This document shows positions 54,055-61,874 of a stretch of DNA of 64,000 bases, piece after piece. The stretch spans positions 372,001 through 436,000 of the forward strand of contig CAVWVJ010000003.1 in NCBI GenBank assembly GCA_963758505.1, in the 5' to 3' direction. The notes beneath the pieces are model-generated. The model was not told the origin of the DNA. It searched no databases and was given only the letters and a program-made list of their open reading frames with translations. This stretch comes from Korobacter sp963758505 (lineage in GTDB: Bacteria; Acidobacteriota; Terriglobia; Terriglobales; Acidobacteriaceae). The translations under genes and the position numbers were made by a program. Numbering within the stretch: the stretch's first letter is position 1; each line of letters begins with the position of its first letter.

Positions 54055-54125
54055 CTAGCGATGGTATCAGCGCCTTCCGTCGAAATGGAGCAGCCCCGCT
54101 GGCCCCGTTACGCTCCAATTCCCCT

Positions 54126-54341
54126 GTGTTCCGTCACTGGGGAAAAGCCTTGGCTGCGGTTTTGGTGGGGAACCTGCTCTATTTCTTCGTCCTCATGCCC
54201 CACCTTCCGGCCATCGGCAGGCACCGCCCGTATCGTCTCGATTGGGGCCTCTTCGTGGATTTCTGGGTGTGCCTCGCTATATACGGCTTGTTCGACCTGC
54301 TGGCACGAAAATTGAGGCCTCCCGGAGGCCCTCTGAGGTAA
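54126..54341 (+). CDS. Small two-helix membrane protein, unknown function
   Basis: 71 residues if started at GTG 54126; the open frame reaches back to 54039, across the recG start. Two hydrophobic helices (ALAAVLVGNLLYFFVLMPHL and WGLFVDFWVCLAIYGLFDLLA) are joined by a basic loop. The composition is clearly membrane-protein-like, but no family is recognised and no clear ribosome site marks the start. It is divergent from recG, with the GGDEF gene 13 nt downstream. Confidence 0.55.
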   Translation: MFRHWGKALAAVLVGNLLYFFVLMPHLPAIGRHRPYRLDWGLFVDFWVCLAIYGLFDLLARKLRPPGGPLR

Positions 54342-54354
54342 ACTTCCAGACACT

Positions 54355-55857
54355 TTGAACCCACGCCAGGGAATGCAAAAGATCGCGATCCTTTACGACG
54401 CGAGCCAGGCGGTCCTGTCGACCTTTTCTCTCGATGAGATCCTCGACCAGATCCTGACCATCGTCCGCGACTACTTCCACCTGGAAGGCGGTTCCATCCT
54501 CCTGCTCGACAAGGAACGCAAGGTCCTTTCCGTACGCTTGTCCTTCGGCAAGGCGGCGGATAACGCCGAGGTTCCTCTCGGGCAAGGCCTTACCGGAAAC
54601 GCGGCGAAGCTTAAACGCCCCATTTATGTCGCCGACGTCTCCAAGGATCCGCGCTATATCACCGGGCTCAGTTCCACCCAATCCGAAGTCGCCATCCCTC
54701 TCATGGTCCGCGACGAAGTCGTCGGTGTGCTCTCCTGCCAGAGCGATCAACTGGATTTCTTCGATCCGGAGACTGTCGATCTCCTTACCCTGTTTTCCAT
54801 GCAAGCCTCCATCGCCCTGGTCAATGCCGAGATCTACTCCCGCGAACAGAAACGCGCCCGCCAGATGGAGGCCATCGGCGCCATCGCCCGGCAATCCACC
54901 GCGGTTCTCCAGATCGAGGAACTGTTAGTCCAGCTCTGCATGGCCATCGTTAAATACCTTCGTCTCGACGGCGTCGCCGTGCTCACCGCCGAACCGGACG
55001 GAACCCTGATTCTCCGCGCCCACGACGGTCCGCTGAAACCCTCCATCGAGACCAGCCAGACCGTCTTGCCCACCCGCAATCCGGCCGAGGCCGCGCTCGA
55101 GATGCGCATGCCGCGCGTCATCCACTCCGGCTCCCAGGGTGCCCCGCCCGTCCTCTACGGCGAAGCGAATTCCGAACTGTTATTGCCCCTGGTCTCCGCC
55201 GGAAGCCCGCTGGGCGTTTTGGTCTTCGCCGCGAAAGCGCAGGCTGCTTTCCCCCACGAAGATATTCCCACGCTCGAATCGCTTGCCGACATCTGCGCCA
55301 CCGCCATCCAGAACGCCTACTACTTTCAGCAGGTGGAACAACTGGCCTATGTCGACGGCCTTACCGGCACCTTCAACCGGCGTCTCTTCGAACGCCGCAT
55401 CGGTGAAGAGATCGAACGCGCCTCACGCTACGGAAGCACGCTGTCCGTCATCATGGTCGACATTGACCACTTCAAGCGGGTAAACGACGAGTTCGGCCAT
55501 CTCCTCGGCGACGAAGTTCTCCGCCGCGTCTCCCAGATCTTTCACCAGGGCCTGCGCAAACCGGACATCTGCTGCCGCTACGGAGGCGAGGAGTTCGCCA
55601 TCATTCTTCCCGAAACCTCCGGCCCGAAAGCCATCCACGTGGCCGAGAAGCTGCGCCACCTCGTGGCCGACTACGAGTTCCCCGGCGTCCCCAGCCGCAT
55701 CACCATCAGCGCCGGAGTCTCCGACTTCCCCCGCTGTGGCAGCACCCGCGACCAGGTCGTCCGCGCCGCCGACGACAGCCTCTACCTCGCCAAACAGTCC
55801 GGAAGAAACTGCGTCATGTCCCCCGATACCCTCGACATCTCCGAACTCACCACGTAG
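54355..55857 (+). CDS. GAF-GAF-GGDEF diguanylate cyclase
   Basis: About 500 residues (TTG 54355, or ATG 54373). Two GAF domains (about 20-160 and 185-330) are followed by a GGDEF domain (about 340-490) with the intact active motif CRYGGEEFAII and, five residues before GGEEF, an RKPD inhibitory site (RxxD). LAYVDGLTGTFNRRLFERRI starts the cyclase domain. It should make cyclic-di-GMP in response to a ligand bound by the GAF modules; the protein is cytoplasmic. No c-di-GMP effector gene is next to it. Confidence 0.93.
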   Translation: MNPRQGMQKIAILYDASQAVLSTFSLDEILDQILTIVRDYFHLEGGSILLLDKERKVLSVRLSFGKAADNAEVPLGQGLTGNAAKLKRPIYVADVSKDPRYITGLSSTQSEVAIPLMVRDEVVGVLSCQSDQLDFFDPETVDLLTLFSMQASIALVNAEIYSREQKRARQMEAIGAIARQSTAVLQIEELLVQLCMAIVKYLRLDGVAVLTAEPDGTLILRAHDGPLKPSIETSQTVLPTRNPAEAALEMRMPRVIHSGSQGAPPVLYGEANSELLLPLVSAGSPLGVLVFAAKAQAAFPHEDIPTLESLADICATAIQNAYYFQQVEQLAYVDGLTGTFNRRLFERRIGEEIERASRYGSTLSVIMVDIDHFKRVNDEFGHLLGDEVLRRVSQIFHQGLRKPDICCRYGGEEFAIILPETSGPKAIHVAEKLRHLVADYEFPGVPSRITISAGVSDFPRCGSTRDQVVRAADDSLYLAKQSGRNCVMSPDTLDISELTT

Positions 55858-55865
55858 TCCCCTCC

Positions 55866-55985
55866 TCCTGTCATCCTGAGCGGAGTTTCGCGCAGCGAAA
55901 CGCAGCCGAAGGACCCCTACCCTCTTCACCCCTTGTCATCCTGAGCGAAGAACGCGAAGCGTTCGCAGCCGAAGGATCTTGCGCT
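55866..55985 (+). repeat. Two copies of the dispersed hairpin repeat
   Basis: 55868-55922 with core GTTTCGC-GCA-GCGAAAC and 55934-55985 with core AACGC-GAA-GCGTT, the latter ending GGATCTTGCG. No gene in 55858-56100. Confidence 0.75.
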
Positions 55986-56100
55986 TCCCTTCGCGGTAAG
56001 CCCCTTCGTACCCATCCCCACGCAACAAAGGCGCGAAGCCCGCCAGGCAAAAGCAAACGGCGTAGCCGAAGCCACGCCGCTCGTCCCAGTCCCTAATATC

Positions 56101-57117
56101 CTATTGACAGTCGTGCAGGCTCTGCAGCGTCTCTTGCGCTTTTTTCATCGCATCCTGCATTTCCTTGCTGTTGAACTGCTCCATCACCTTCTCGATCTCG
56201 TCCCCCTTCGCCGACATCTGCTCCTGCGCCTGTTTCATCGCCTCTTCGATCTCCGGATTCAGCTCCGAAAGCTGCATCTGGATCTCCTCGGCATTCATCT
56301 CCGGCAATGCCAGCAACGACTCATCGCGCTTGGAAGAAAACTCCATCGTGAAGCTCTGCTCGCGCTTGTCGCGCACCACGCCCAGGGCGGTCTTTCCATT
56401 CCGCTTGTGCGTCAGCCGATGCCAGTCGCTCATATCCGCGATGTTTTCCTTTTCGATTCGAATAATGACATCGCCGGCGCGCAGCCCCGCCGCCTCTGCC
56501 GGAGATCCCTTCTCCACCGACCGCACCAGAACCCCGCTGCCATTCTTCACGCCCAGGAAATCGCCGAGTTGCGGCGTCAAGTTCTCCACCAGCAAGCCGC
56601 CCTTCGACGATGCCTGCAGGATGTTCATGCTCATGTCCGGCGGATTGTCGAAGAACCCGTTGCCCGGCGTCCCGAAACCGGAGGCCTTTGGGAATGTCGC
56701 AATCATGTGCCGCCGGCTGCCCAGCGTCACCGCCAGCGAAACCGGCTCCCCGTTGCGGCTGATGCCCAACTGCACCGAGCGCCCCGCCGGCGTTTCGTGA
56801 ATCAACCGCTTCAACTGTTCCGCGCTCTCCACCTTCTGCCCGTTGAAGGTGAGGATCACGTCGCCAATCTTTACGCCCGCCTTCGCCGCCGGCGCATCAT
56901 GGTCCATGTCGGTGACTTCCACGCCGGAATCGTCTTTCAACTTCAGCGCGGCCACTCGACTGGGATTGATGTCTCTCGGCCCGATGCCAAGATACGAATC
57001 TCCTGTCAGCTCATCGCCACCAGGCGCAGCGCTTGCCGGAACAGCACCCAGAACCGTCACCGCTCCCGCAAGCAGGACAGAAAACAACACCGACTGCACA
57101 GACTTCAAGCAACGCAT
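56101..57117 (-). CDS. Secreted protein with two PDZ domains and a helical tail
   Basis: 338 residues from ATG 57117, which has GGAGG 7 nt upstream; an ATG at 57135 overlaps the preceding stop. Signal peptide, then PDZ 1 (about 45-130: YLGIGPRDINP, AGVKIGDVILTFNGQKV) and PDZ 2 (about 170-260: GVLVRSVEKGSPAEAAGLRAGDVIIRI), then an acidic coiled-coil tail rich in Glu, Gln and Met. There is no protease domain, unlike DegP/HtrA. It is the last gene of the sigma/anti-sigma/DUF4097 cluster and is probably a periplasmic sensor or chaperone. Confidence 0.85.
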   Translation of the reverse strand: MRCLKSVQSVLFSVLLAGAVTVLGAVPASAAPGGDELTGDSYLGIGPRDINPSRVAALKLKDDSGVEVTDMDHDAPAAKAGVKIGDVILTFNGQKVESAEQLKRLIHETPAGRSVQLGISRNGEPVSLAVTLGSRRHMIATFPKASGFGTPGNGFFDNPPDMSMNILQASSKGGLLVENLTPQLGDFLGVKNGSGVLVRSVEKGSPAEAAGLRAGDVIIRIEKENIADMSDWHRLTHKRNGKTALGVVRDKREQSFTMEFSSKRDESLLALPEMNAEEIQMQLSELNPEIEEAMKQAQEQMSAKGDEIEKVMEQFNSKEMQDAMKKAQETLQSLHDCQ

Positions 57118-57131
57118 GGTACCGCCTCCAC

Positions 57132-58367
57132 TCATTTCGATCGGTGGAACTCGATCTGCCCTATCGTCGTCCGAACTTTCAGGACCGCGCCGCCGCCGTT
57201 CAGTGCTCCCTCGGCAAACATCGACTTCGGCCCGTAACTTCCACCCTCGGACGTAACCCGTATCTCCGGAAAATCGCTCATGATCCCCGGACCGCGCGTC
57301 ATGTCAGACGCCGCGTGTACCGTAATCGGCAGGCTGTCTGCCAGGTAAACAATCACATCGCCCGACGCCGTCCGCAACGACGAATCGCTGAATGTCTTCG
57401 GCGATCCCATGAACTCCACCGAGATCGCGCCTACGCCGGAATCGACCTGCGCACCGCGCGCCAGCTTGTGCAATTCCACCGATCCGCCGCCCGTCGCCGC
57501 CATCACCCGTCCCAGCGCACTGCCCAGCCGGATCCGCCCGCCACCGGTTTGCGCGAAGACATCGCCAGCCACGTCGCCAATGTCGATGCTCCCGCCGCCG
57601 CTCACCGCCCGCAGATCGCCGCCGCAATGCTGCACCGCAATGTTGCCCGCCAGCGTCTCCAGCGAACACCAGCGCGCCGATCCCAGCGACGCAAGTCCGC
57701 CCGCCGTCCATAGGGTCGCCCTGCCGCCGATCTCTTTCGCCTGCACGTTGCCGGCGCCGCTGCGCAACTGGGCGTCGCCGTTCAGCTTTCCCGCCGTAAT
57801 AAAGCCGCCCGAGGTATGCGCCTTCACCGCCCCGGCAATCTGGTCCAGGTCGATATTGCCCGCCGCCGTCTCCACGTCCAGCTTCGCGCGGATCGCCCGC
57901 ACCGTAATGCTTCCCTCGTGCGCATTCAGCGCGACTGCATCCACGCTGCGCGGCACCTGCACGAATACATCCGCGCTCAGCTCGCTTGTATCTTTCCCGC
58001 CGACCCAGTCCCCCTGGATCAACGTCGCATCCGCCTTCCGCGTGCTGAACACCCGGAACTGGTCAAAGATCTTGCGCGCTGCCTCTTGTGTGCTGCGCAC
58101 ACAGCGCTCGCGCACCAGGTAGCTGATCTGCTCCTGCTCGCCGCCCTCCAGGTGAATGGCGCCCACCGACATCATCACCTTCACCACGCGCGACAGCGGC
58201 GCAAACCCGCTGAACTCCTCTATCCACTGCGGGCCCTGCTGGTACATCCTGGGCTGCGGCTGGCTCTGCCCCAGCGAAGCCACCGAGCCCATCGCCAACA
58301 AAACGCCGATCGCGATCGCTCGCCTCCCGCCGCCCAGTTGTCGCTCGTACCACTCGGTAACTTCCAT
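57132..58367 (-). CDS. Secreted DUF4097-type beta-helix protein
   Basis: 411 residues with a signal peptide or anchor (about 15-35). The main part (about 130-350) has short parallel beta-strand repeats rich in Gly, Ala and Asp: HEGSITVRAIRAKLDVETAAGNIDLDQI, SGGFITAGKLNGDAQLRSGAGNVQAKEI, SGGGSIDIGDVAGDVFAQTGGGRIRLG. This is the DUF4097/DUF4098 pattern often encoded beside ECF sigma factors. The role is unknown, perhaps an envelope sensor. It is coupled to the PDZ gene by an ATGA overlap. Confidence 0.8.
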   Translation of the reverse strand: MEVTEWYERQLGGGRRAIAIGVLLAMGSVASLGQSQPQPRMYQQGPQWIEEFSGFAPLSRVVKVMMSVGAIHLEGGEQEQISYLVRERCVRSTQEAARKIFDQFRVFSTRKADATLIQGDWVGGKDTSELSADVFVQVPRSVDAVALNAHEGSITVRAIRAKLDVETAAGNIDLDQIAGAVKAHTSGGFITAGKLNGDAQLRSGAGNVQAKEIGGRATLWTAGGLASLGSARWCSLETLAGNIAVQHCGGDLRAVSGGGSIDIGDVAGDVFAQTGGGRIRLGSALGRVMAATGGGSVELHKLARGAQVDSGVGAISVEFMGSPKTFSDSSLRTASGDVIVYLADSLPITVHAASDMTRGPGIMSDFPEIRVTSEGGSYGPKSMFAEGALNGGGAVLKVRTTIGQIEFHRSK

Positions 58368-58422
58368 GAACCTCTTGCTTACCTCACCAAAAATCTAAAC
58401 TCTCTTGTCATCCATTCCTGCT

Positions 58423-58553
58423 GACTCTTGTCATCCTGAGCGAAGCGGCCGCCAGGCCGCGAAGTCGAAGGACCCCTACCTCACCCGCACTCTCCAGGAC
58501 CTGTCATCCTGAGCGCAGAACCCGCAGGGTTCGCAGTCGAAGGACCCGTGCCA
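58423..58553 (+). repeat. Two copies of the dispersed hairpin repeat
   Basis: 58425-58480 with a different core GCGGCC-GCCA-GGCCGC and 58500-58553 with AACCC-GCA-GGGTT. They fill most of the gene-free stretch 58368-58701. Confidence 0.75.
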
Positions 58554-58701
58554 GGCCTTGCTAGGTTTGTATCAGGGCACGACTTCCGTCGTGCCAATCC
58601 ACCCAACCTCGCGAGGGCTTGAGCCCCTGCGATCGCCCGCGTCAGCGATGGCCAGCTTCCACACCCGCAAAACCAAAGCGCGTCAGACGTGCGAAACACC
58701 C

Positions 58702-59634
58702 CTAATCCAGCTCCGGCGCCGCCTGCAACATCCGCTTCGACTCGTTCCGGATAAACTCGTTCGGATCTTCCTTGGCCAACTGCTGCAACGCCGCGCGCAC
58801 GCTGGTATCCGCCTTCACCGGCTCCAGTAGGTGGATCGCTCCCGACCGCACCCCCGGATTGCTGTCATTCAGCAACGCTTCCAGCACCGCATTCCGCACC
58901 CGTACATCCTCTTTCACATACGGTTCCAGCGCTTCCAAAGCCTTCAACCGCACTCCCGGGTTGGAGTCATACCGCAGCGAATAGCTCAACGTCTCGCGGG
59001 CCTGCGGATCGTCGCATTTCTTCGCCAGCACTCCAATCGAATCCAGCCGCACCCCCGAGTTGTCGTTGTTGCGCGCCGCATACGCCAGCAAATCCTGGAT
59101 CTTCGGATCGCTCGCCGCTCCCTGCACCTTCTCCGGCAGAACACGATCGTAATTGATCATCACCTGGTCCGAATTCGGCTGCACTTCAATCGACCGTACC
59201 GGCCCAATCGACGCCTTGCTCATGTCATGCATCTCGCCGCGCAGCAATGGCGTCGCGCTTCCCGGATGAAGGCTATACATCGTCCCCAAGCCGCCCCCAA
59301 ACCCCAAAATGAAAATCGCCGCCGCCAATGCGGGAGAAACACGCATACGCTGCAGCAGCGCCATCGGGTCGAGTACGAAACGGCGCCACCCATGCAGTTG
59401 CTCCGCGTGTTCCAACGCGTCCTGCAACTGCATGCGCGACGCCGTCAGCAGGTTCGGTGTCACTTCCGGTGCCGGCAGCGCCGACATCGTCTCGTGGAAC
59501 GCCTTCGTCGTCTCAAACTCCGCGGCGCACACCTTGCAGCGCATCAGGTGCTGCTCCAGTTCGTGCCGCGCGTCGTCGCCGAGTTCGTTGTAGAGGTACA
59601 GACTTACGTTGTGTTGTACCCAATCGCAGTTCAT
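58702..59634 (-). CDS. Zinc-finger anti-sigma factor with HEAT-repeat domain
   Basis: 310 residues. Cytoplasmic ZAS motif H29-LMR-C33-KV-C36, one membrane helix (about 103-122), then an extracytoplasmic domain with HEAT-like repeats (about 180-300: NSGVRLDSIGVLAKKCDDPQ, NPGVRLKALEALEPYVKEDV, NPGVRSGAIHLLEPVKADTS). It should bind and silence the adjacent sigma factor until an envelope signal reaches the HEAT domain. It begins 4 nt after the sigma gene. Confidence 0.88.
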   Translation of the reverse strand: MNCDWVQHNVSLYLYNELGDDARHELEQHLMRCKVCAAEFETTKAFHETMSALPAPEVTPNLLTASRMQLQDALEHAEQLHGWRRFVLDPMALLQRMRVSPALAAAIFILGFGGGLGTMYSLHPGSATPLLRGEMHDMSKASIGPVRSIEVQPNSDQVMINYDRVLPEKVQGAASDPKIQDLLAYAARNNDNSGVRLDSIGVLAKKCDDPQARETLSYSLRYDSNPGVRLKALEALEPYVKEDVRVRNAVLEALLNDSNPGVRSGAIHLLEPVKADTSVRAALQQLAKEDPNEFIRNESKRMLQAAPELD

Positions 59635-59638
59635 GGCT

Positions 59639-60241
59639 TTACTTCCTGTTCATATCGGCCAGGGCCGCGCGCAACTTTTGCGTCCCCCGGAAGAGCGTAT
59701 TCTTGGCCGTCTCTTCCGTCGTGTTCAGGATCTCGCCGATGGTCCTCAGCTTCAGACCCTGGTAATGCTTCATCTCGAAAACCATCCGCTCTCGAGGCGT
59801 CAGTTTCTCCAAAGCCTTCGCAATCCGCTGCCCCAACTCGCGCCGCATCAGGTCGCGCTCCGGGCTCGCTCCCGAGCGGTCGTCCGCAACCTGGTCGAGA
59901 AGGTCGTACTCTTCTCCCCGCTGATCGGTCGCGACCGGCGCGTCTTCCTTGCGCACCGTTCGCTTGCGCAGCAGGTCCAAGCAAAGGTTGGTGACGATGC
60001 GATAAATCCAGGTGTAAAACGAACACTCGAACCGGAAGTTCCCGATGTTCCGGTACGCCTTCAAAAAGGCCTCTTGATAAATGTCCTGCGCGTCCGACTC
60101 CGAACGCGTCAAGTGCAAGGCCAGGCGCAGCACCGCGGAATCGTACTGGCGCACGAGTTCCTCGAACGCGGCATGATCTCCGCGTTGGGCAGCACGTATC
60201 AATTCGGCATCGTTCATTCGGTTCGTGGTCTGCCCGACCAT
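59639..60241 (-). CDS. ECF RNA polymerase sigma factor
   Basis: About 200 residues from ATG 60241 (ATG 60217, and a GTG at 60352, are alternatives). Region 2: SDAQDIYQEAFLKAYRNIGNF and FYTWIYRIVTNLCLDLLRKR. Region 4: LEKLTPRERMVFEMKHYQGLKLRTIGEILNTTEETAKNTLFRGTQKLR. It is paired with the anti-sigma gene 4 nt downstream. Target genes probably include the DUF4097 and PDZ genes that follow, as is usual for such clusters. Confidence 0.92.
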   Translation of the reverse strand: MVGQTTNRMNDAELIRAAQRGDHAAFEELVRQYDSAVLRLALHLTRSESDAQDIYQEAFLKAYRNIGNFRFECSFYTWIYRIVTNLCLDLLRKRTVRKEDAPVATDQRGEEYDLLDQVADDRSGASPERDLMRRELGQRIAKALEKLTPRERMVFEMKHYQGLKLRTIGEILNTTEETAKNTLFRGTQKLRAALADMNRK

Positions 60242-60570
60242 ACTTCCCCGACTCTTTGATGCTGAGGGGCTTACAGAACCGCTCTGTCCTACCGCCGCCC
60301 CGGGAATGCCCGTCAGCGACCGGACAATCGCCTCACTCGCCATCCAGTGCACCCGCCTCGTAGCGTCTTCGGCTTACCTCCCGTCAACCTATTCTGCTGA
60401 CTCGAGATAACTTCCGCCTTTCAATGCATTTGGACGGCGGTCCAGCACTTCCGTGAGCATCGATTATAGAGGCCGGCGACCCTTGGTTTTGCGAGATTCC
60501 CACCTTCGCACGGAGAACGGTGCAATTCTTCCTCGCCGCCCCCCTCAGGCCATGTCCGCTTAACCCCGAA

Positions 60571-60917
60571 GCCCAGCGCGTAAGCGCTGGGTAAGCAGCA
60601 AATCCCCCCCGGCCCCTACTGTCATCCTGAGCGGAGTTTCGCGTAAGCGAAACGCAGTCGAAGGACCCCTACCCTCTCCAATGCTCTGAATCCACAGCCA
60701 TCGCTGCAAGTGCCGCAGGCACGCCACGCAATAGCCCAGCGCGTAAGCGCGGGGTAAGCAGCAAATCCCCCCGCCCCTACTGTCATCCTGAGCGGAGTTT
60801 CGCGTAAGCGAAACGGAGTCGAAGGACCCCTACCCTCTCCAATGCTCTGAATCCACAGCCATCGCTGCAAGTGCCGCAGGCACGCCACGCAATAGCCCAG
60901 CGCGTAAGCGCTGGGTA
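60571..60917 (+). repeat. Two-and-a-bit tandem copies of a ~162-bp unit
   Basis: Units at 60571-60733, 60734-60894 and a partial third at 60895-60917. Each starts with GCCCAGCGCGTAAGCGCTGG (a CCAGCGC-GTAA-GCGCTGG hairpin; copy 2 has one mismatch), carries one type 1 dispersed repeat (60618-60672 and 60778-60832, core GTTTCGC-GTAA-GCGAAAC), and ends with GAATCCACAGCCATCGCTGC and CAGGCACGCCACGCAATA. No supported gene in 60242-61169; a minus-strand TATAAT at 60463-60468 could serve the sigma gene. Confidence 0.8.
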
Positions 60918-61011
60918 ACACCCCGAGTCCCCTTCAGGGGACGGCACCCAACTCTCCTCCTTGGGCGAACAACCCTTTGCCCGGCGGCAAGCCCACCCAC
61001 CCTCTCTCTTG

Positions 61012-61105
61012 TCATCCAGAGGAGCGAGATCGGGGCCCCCGCCAGCTCCCCGCTGGCGGGGTGATGGAGCGACGTCGGGACCTGCTGTTTTGCAAACGCC
61101 AAAAC
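61012..61105 (+). repeat. Solo copy related to the 88-bp array unit, with an expanded hairpin core
   Basis: GTCATCCAGAGGAGCGAGATC, then CCCCCGCCAGC-TCCCC-GCTGGCGGGG, then GGAGCGACGTCGGGACCTGC and TGTT. The flanks match the tandem unit; the middle is replaced by a long perfect hairpin. Confidence 0.65.
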
Positions 61106-61169
61106 CCCCGTCATGGCGACCCAAGAATGTGGAGACACGAAACTGCTCCTCCTTCTATACTCCGCAAAA

Positions 61170-61874
61170 ATGCGCAACCTCTTCCTCATCCTCTCCTTCG
61201 CCGTCTGCGCCGCGTGGGTGCTTCCTCCCCGTCAACTCCCCAACACCGTCCTCTGGGCCTGGCAACGCCCGGAAAACCTCGCGTATATCGATACCCATCG
61301 ATCCGCCATCGCCGTCCTCGCCGAAACCATCACCCTCCCCGCCACCTTCGAACCCCGCAATCAACCCATCTCCGCCCCCGGCGGAACCGATTTCATCGCC
61401 GTCGTCCGCCTCCAGGGCCCCGGCATCGCGGACCCGCACATCATCGCTGCTCGCATCGCCCGCCTGGCCGGGAACCCACGCACCCGCGCCCTCCAGATCG
61501 ACTTCGACGCCACCCTCTCGCAACGCGATTTCTACCGCGCCCTTTTAAACGATCTTCGCCAACGGCTGCCCAAAGGCATGCCGCTCTCCATCACCGCCCT
61601 CGTCTCCTGGTGCCAGGGCGACGACTGGCTCGGCAGTCTGCCCATCGACGAGGCCATCCCCATGTACTTCCGCATGGGCATCGACACTCGGAACATCCGC
61701 CACAACTTTATGGACGTCCGCGGCCTGCGCGAACCCCTCTGCCGCTCGAGCGTCGGCATCTCGCTCGATGAACCATGGCCCCGCTTCGATTACGGCGTGC
61801 GTGTCTATGCCTTCGCCCCCGCCGCATGGACCGAAGCCGATTACCGCCGCGTCCTCGAAAGGCTCGCCCGATGA
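61170..61874 (+). CDS. DUF3142-like secreted protein
   Basis: 234 residues from ATG 61170 that opens a signal peptide (MRNLFLILSFAVCAAWVLP). WAWQRPENLAYIDTHRSAIAVLAETITL and the later LQIDFDATLSQRDFYRALLNDLRQRLPKGMPLSITALVSWC, ending with AIPMYFRMGID, have a TIM-barrel-like strand/helix rhythm as in DUF3142 (distant glycoside hydrolase-like). No enzyme activity is established. It overlaps the next gene by ATGA. Confidence 0.8.
   Translation: MRNLFLILSFAVCAAWVLPPRQLPNTVLWAWQRPENLAYIDTHRSAIAVLAETITLPATFEPRNQPISAPGGTDFIAVVRLQGPGIADPHIIAARIARLAGNPRTRALQIDFDATLSQRDFYRALLNDLRQRLPKGMPLSITALVSWCQGDDWLGSLPIDEAIPMYFRMGIDTRNIRHNFMDVRGLREPLCRSSVGISLDEPWPRFDYGVRVYAFAPAAWTEADYRRVLERLAR

Noticed and set aside
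58831..59994. 387-codon plus-strand frame over the anti-sigma and sigma genes
   Set aside because: Arg/His/Gln-rich shadow crossing two well-supported genes.
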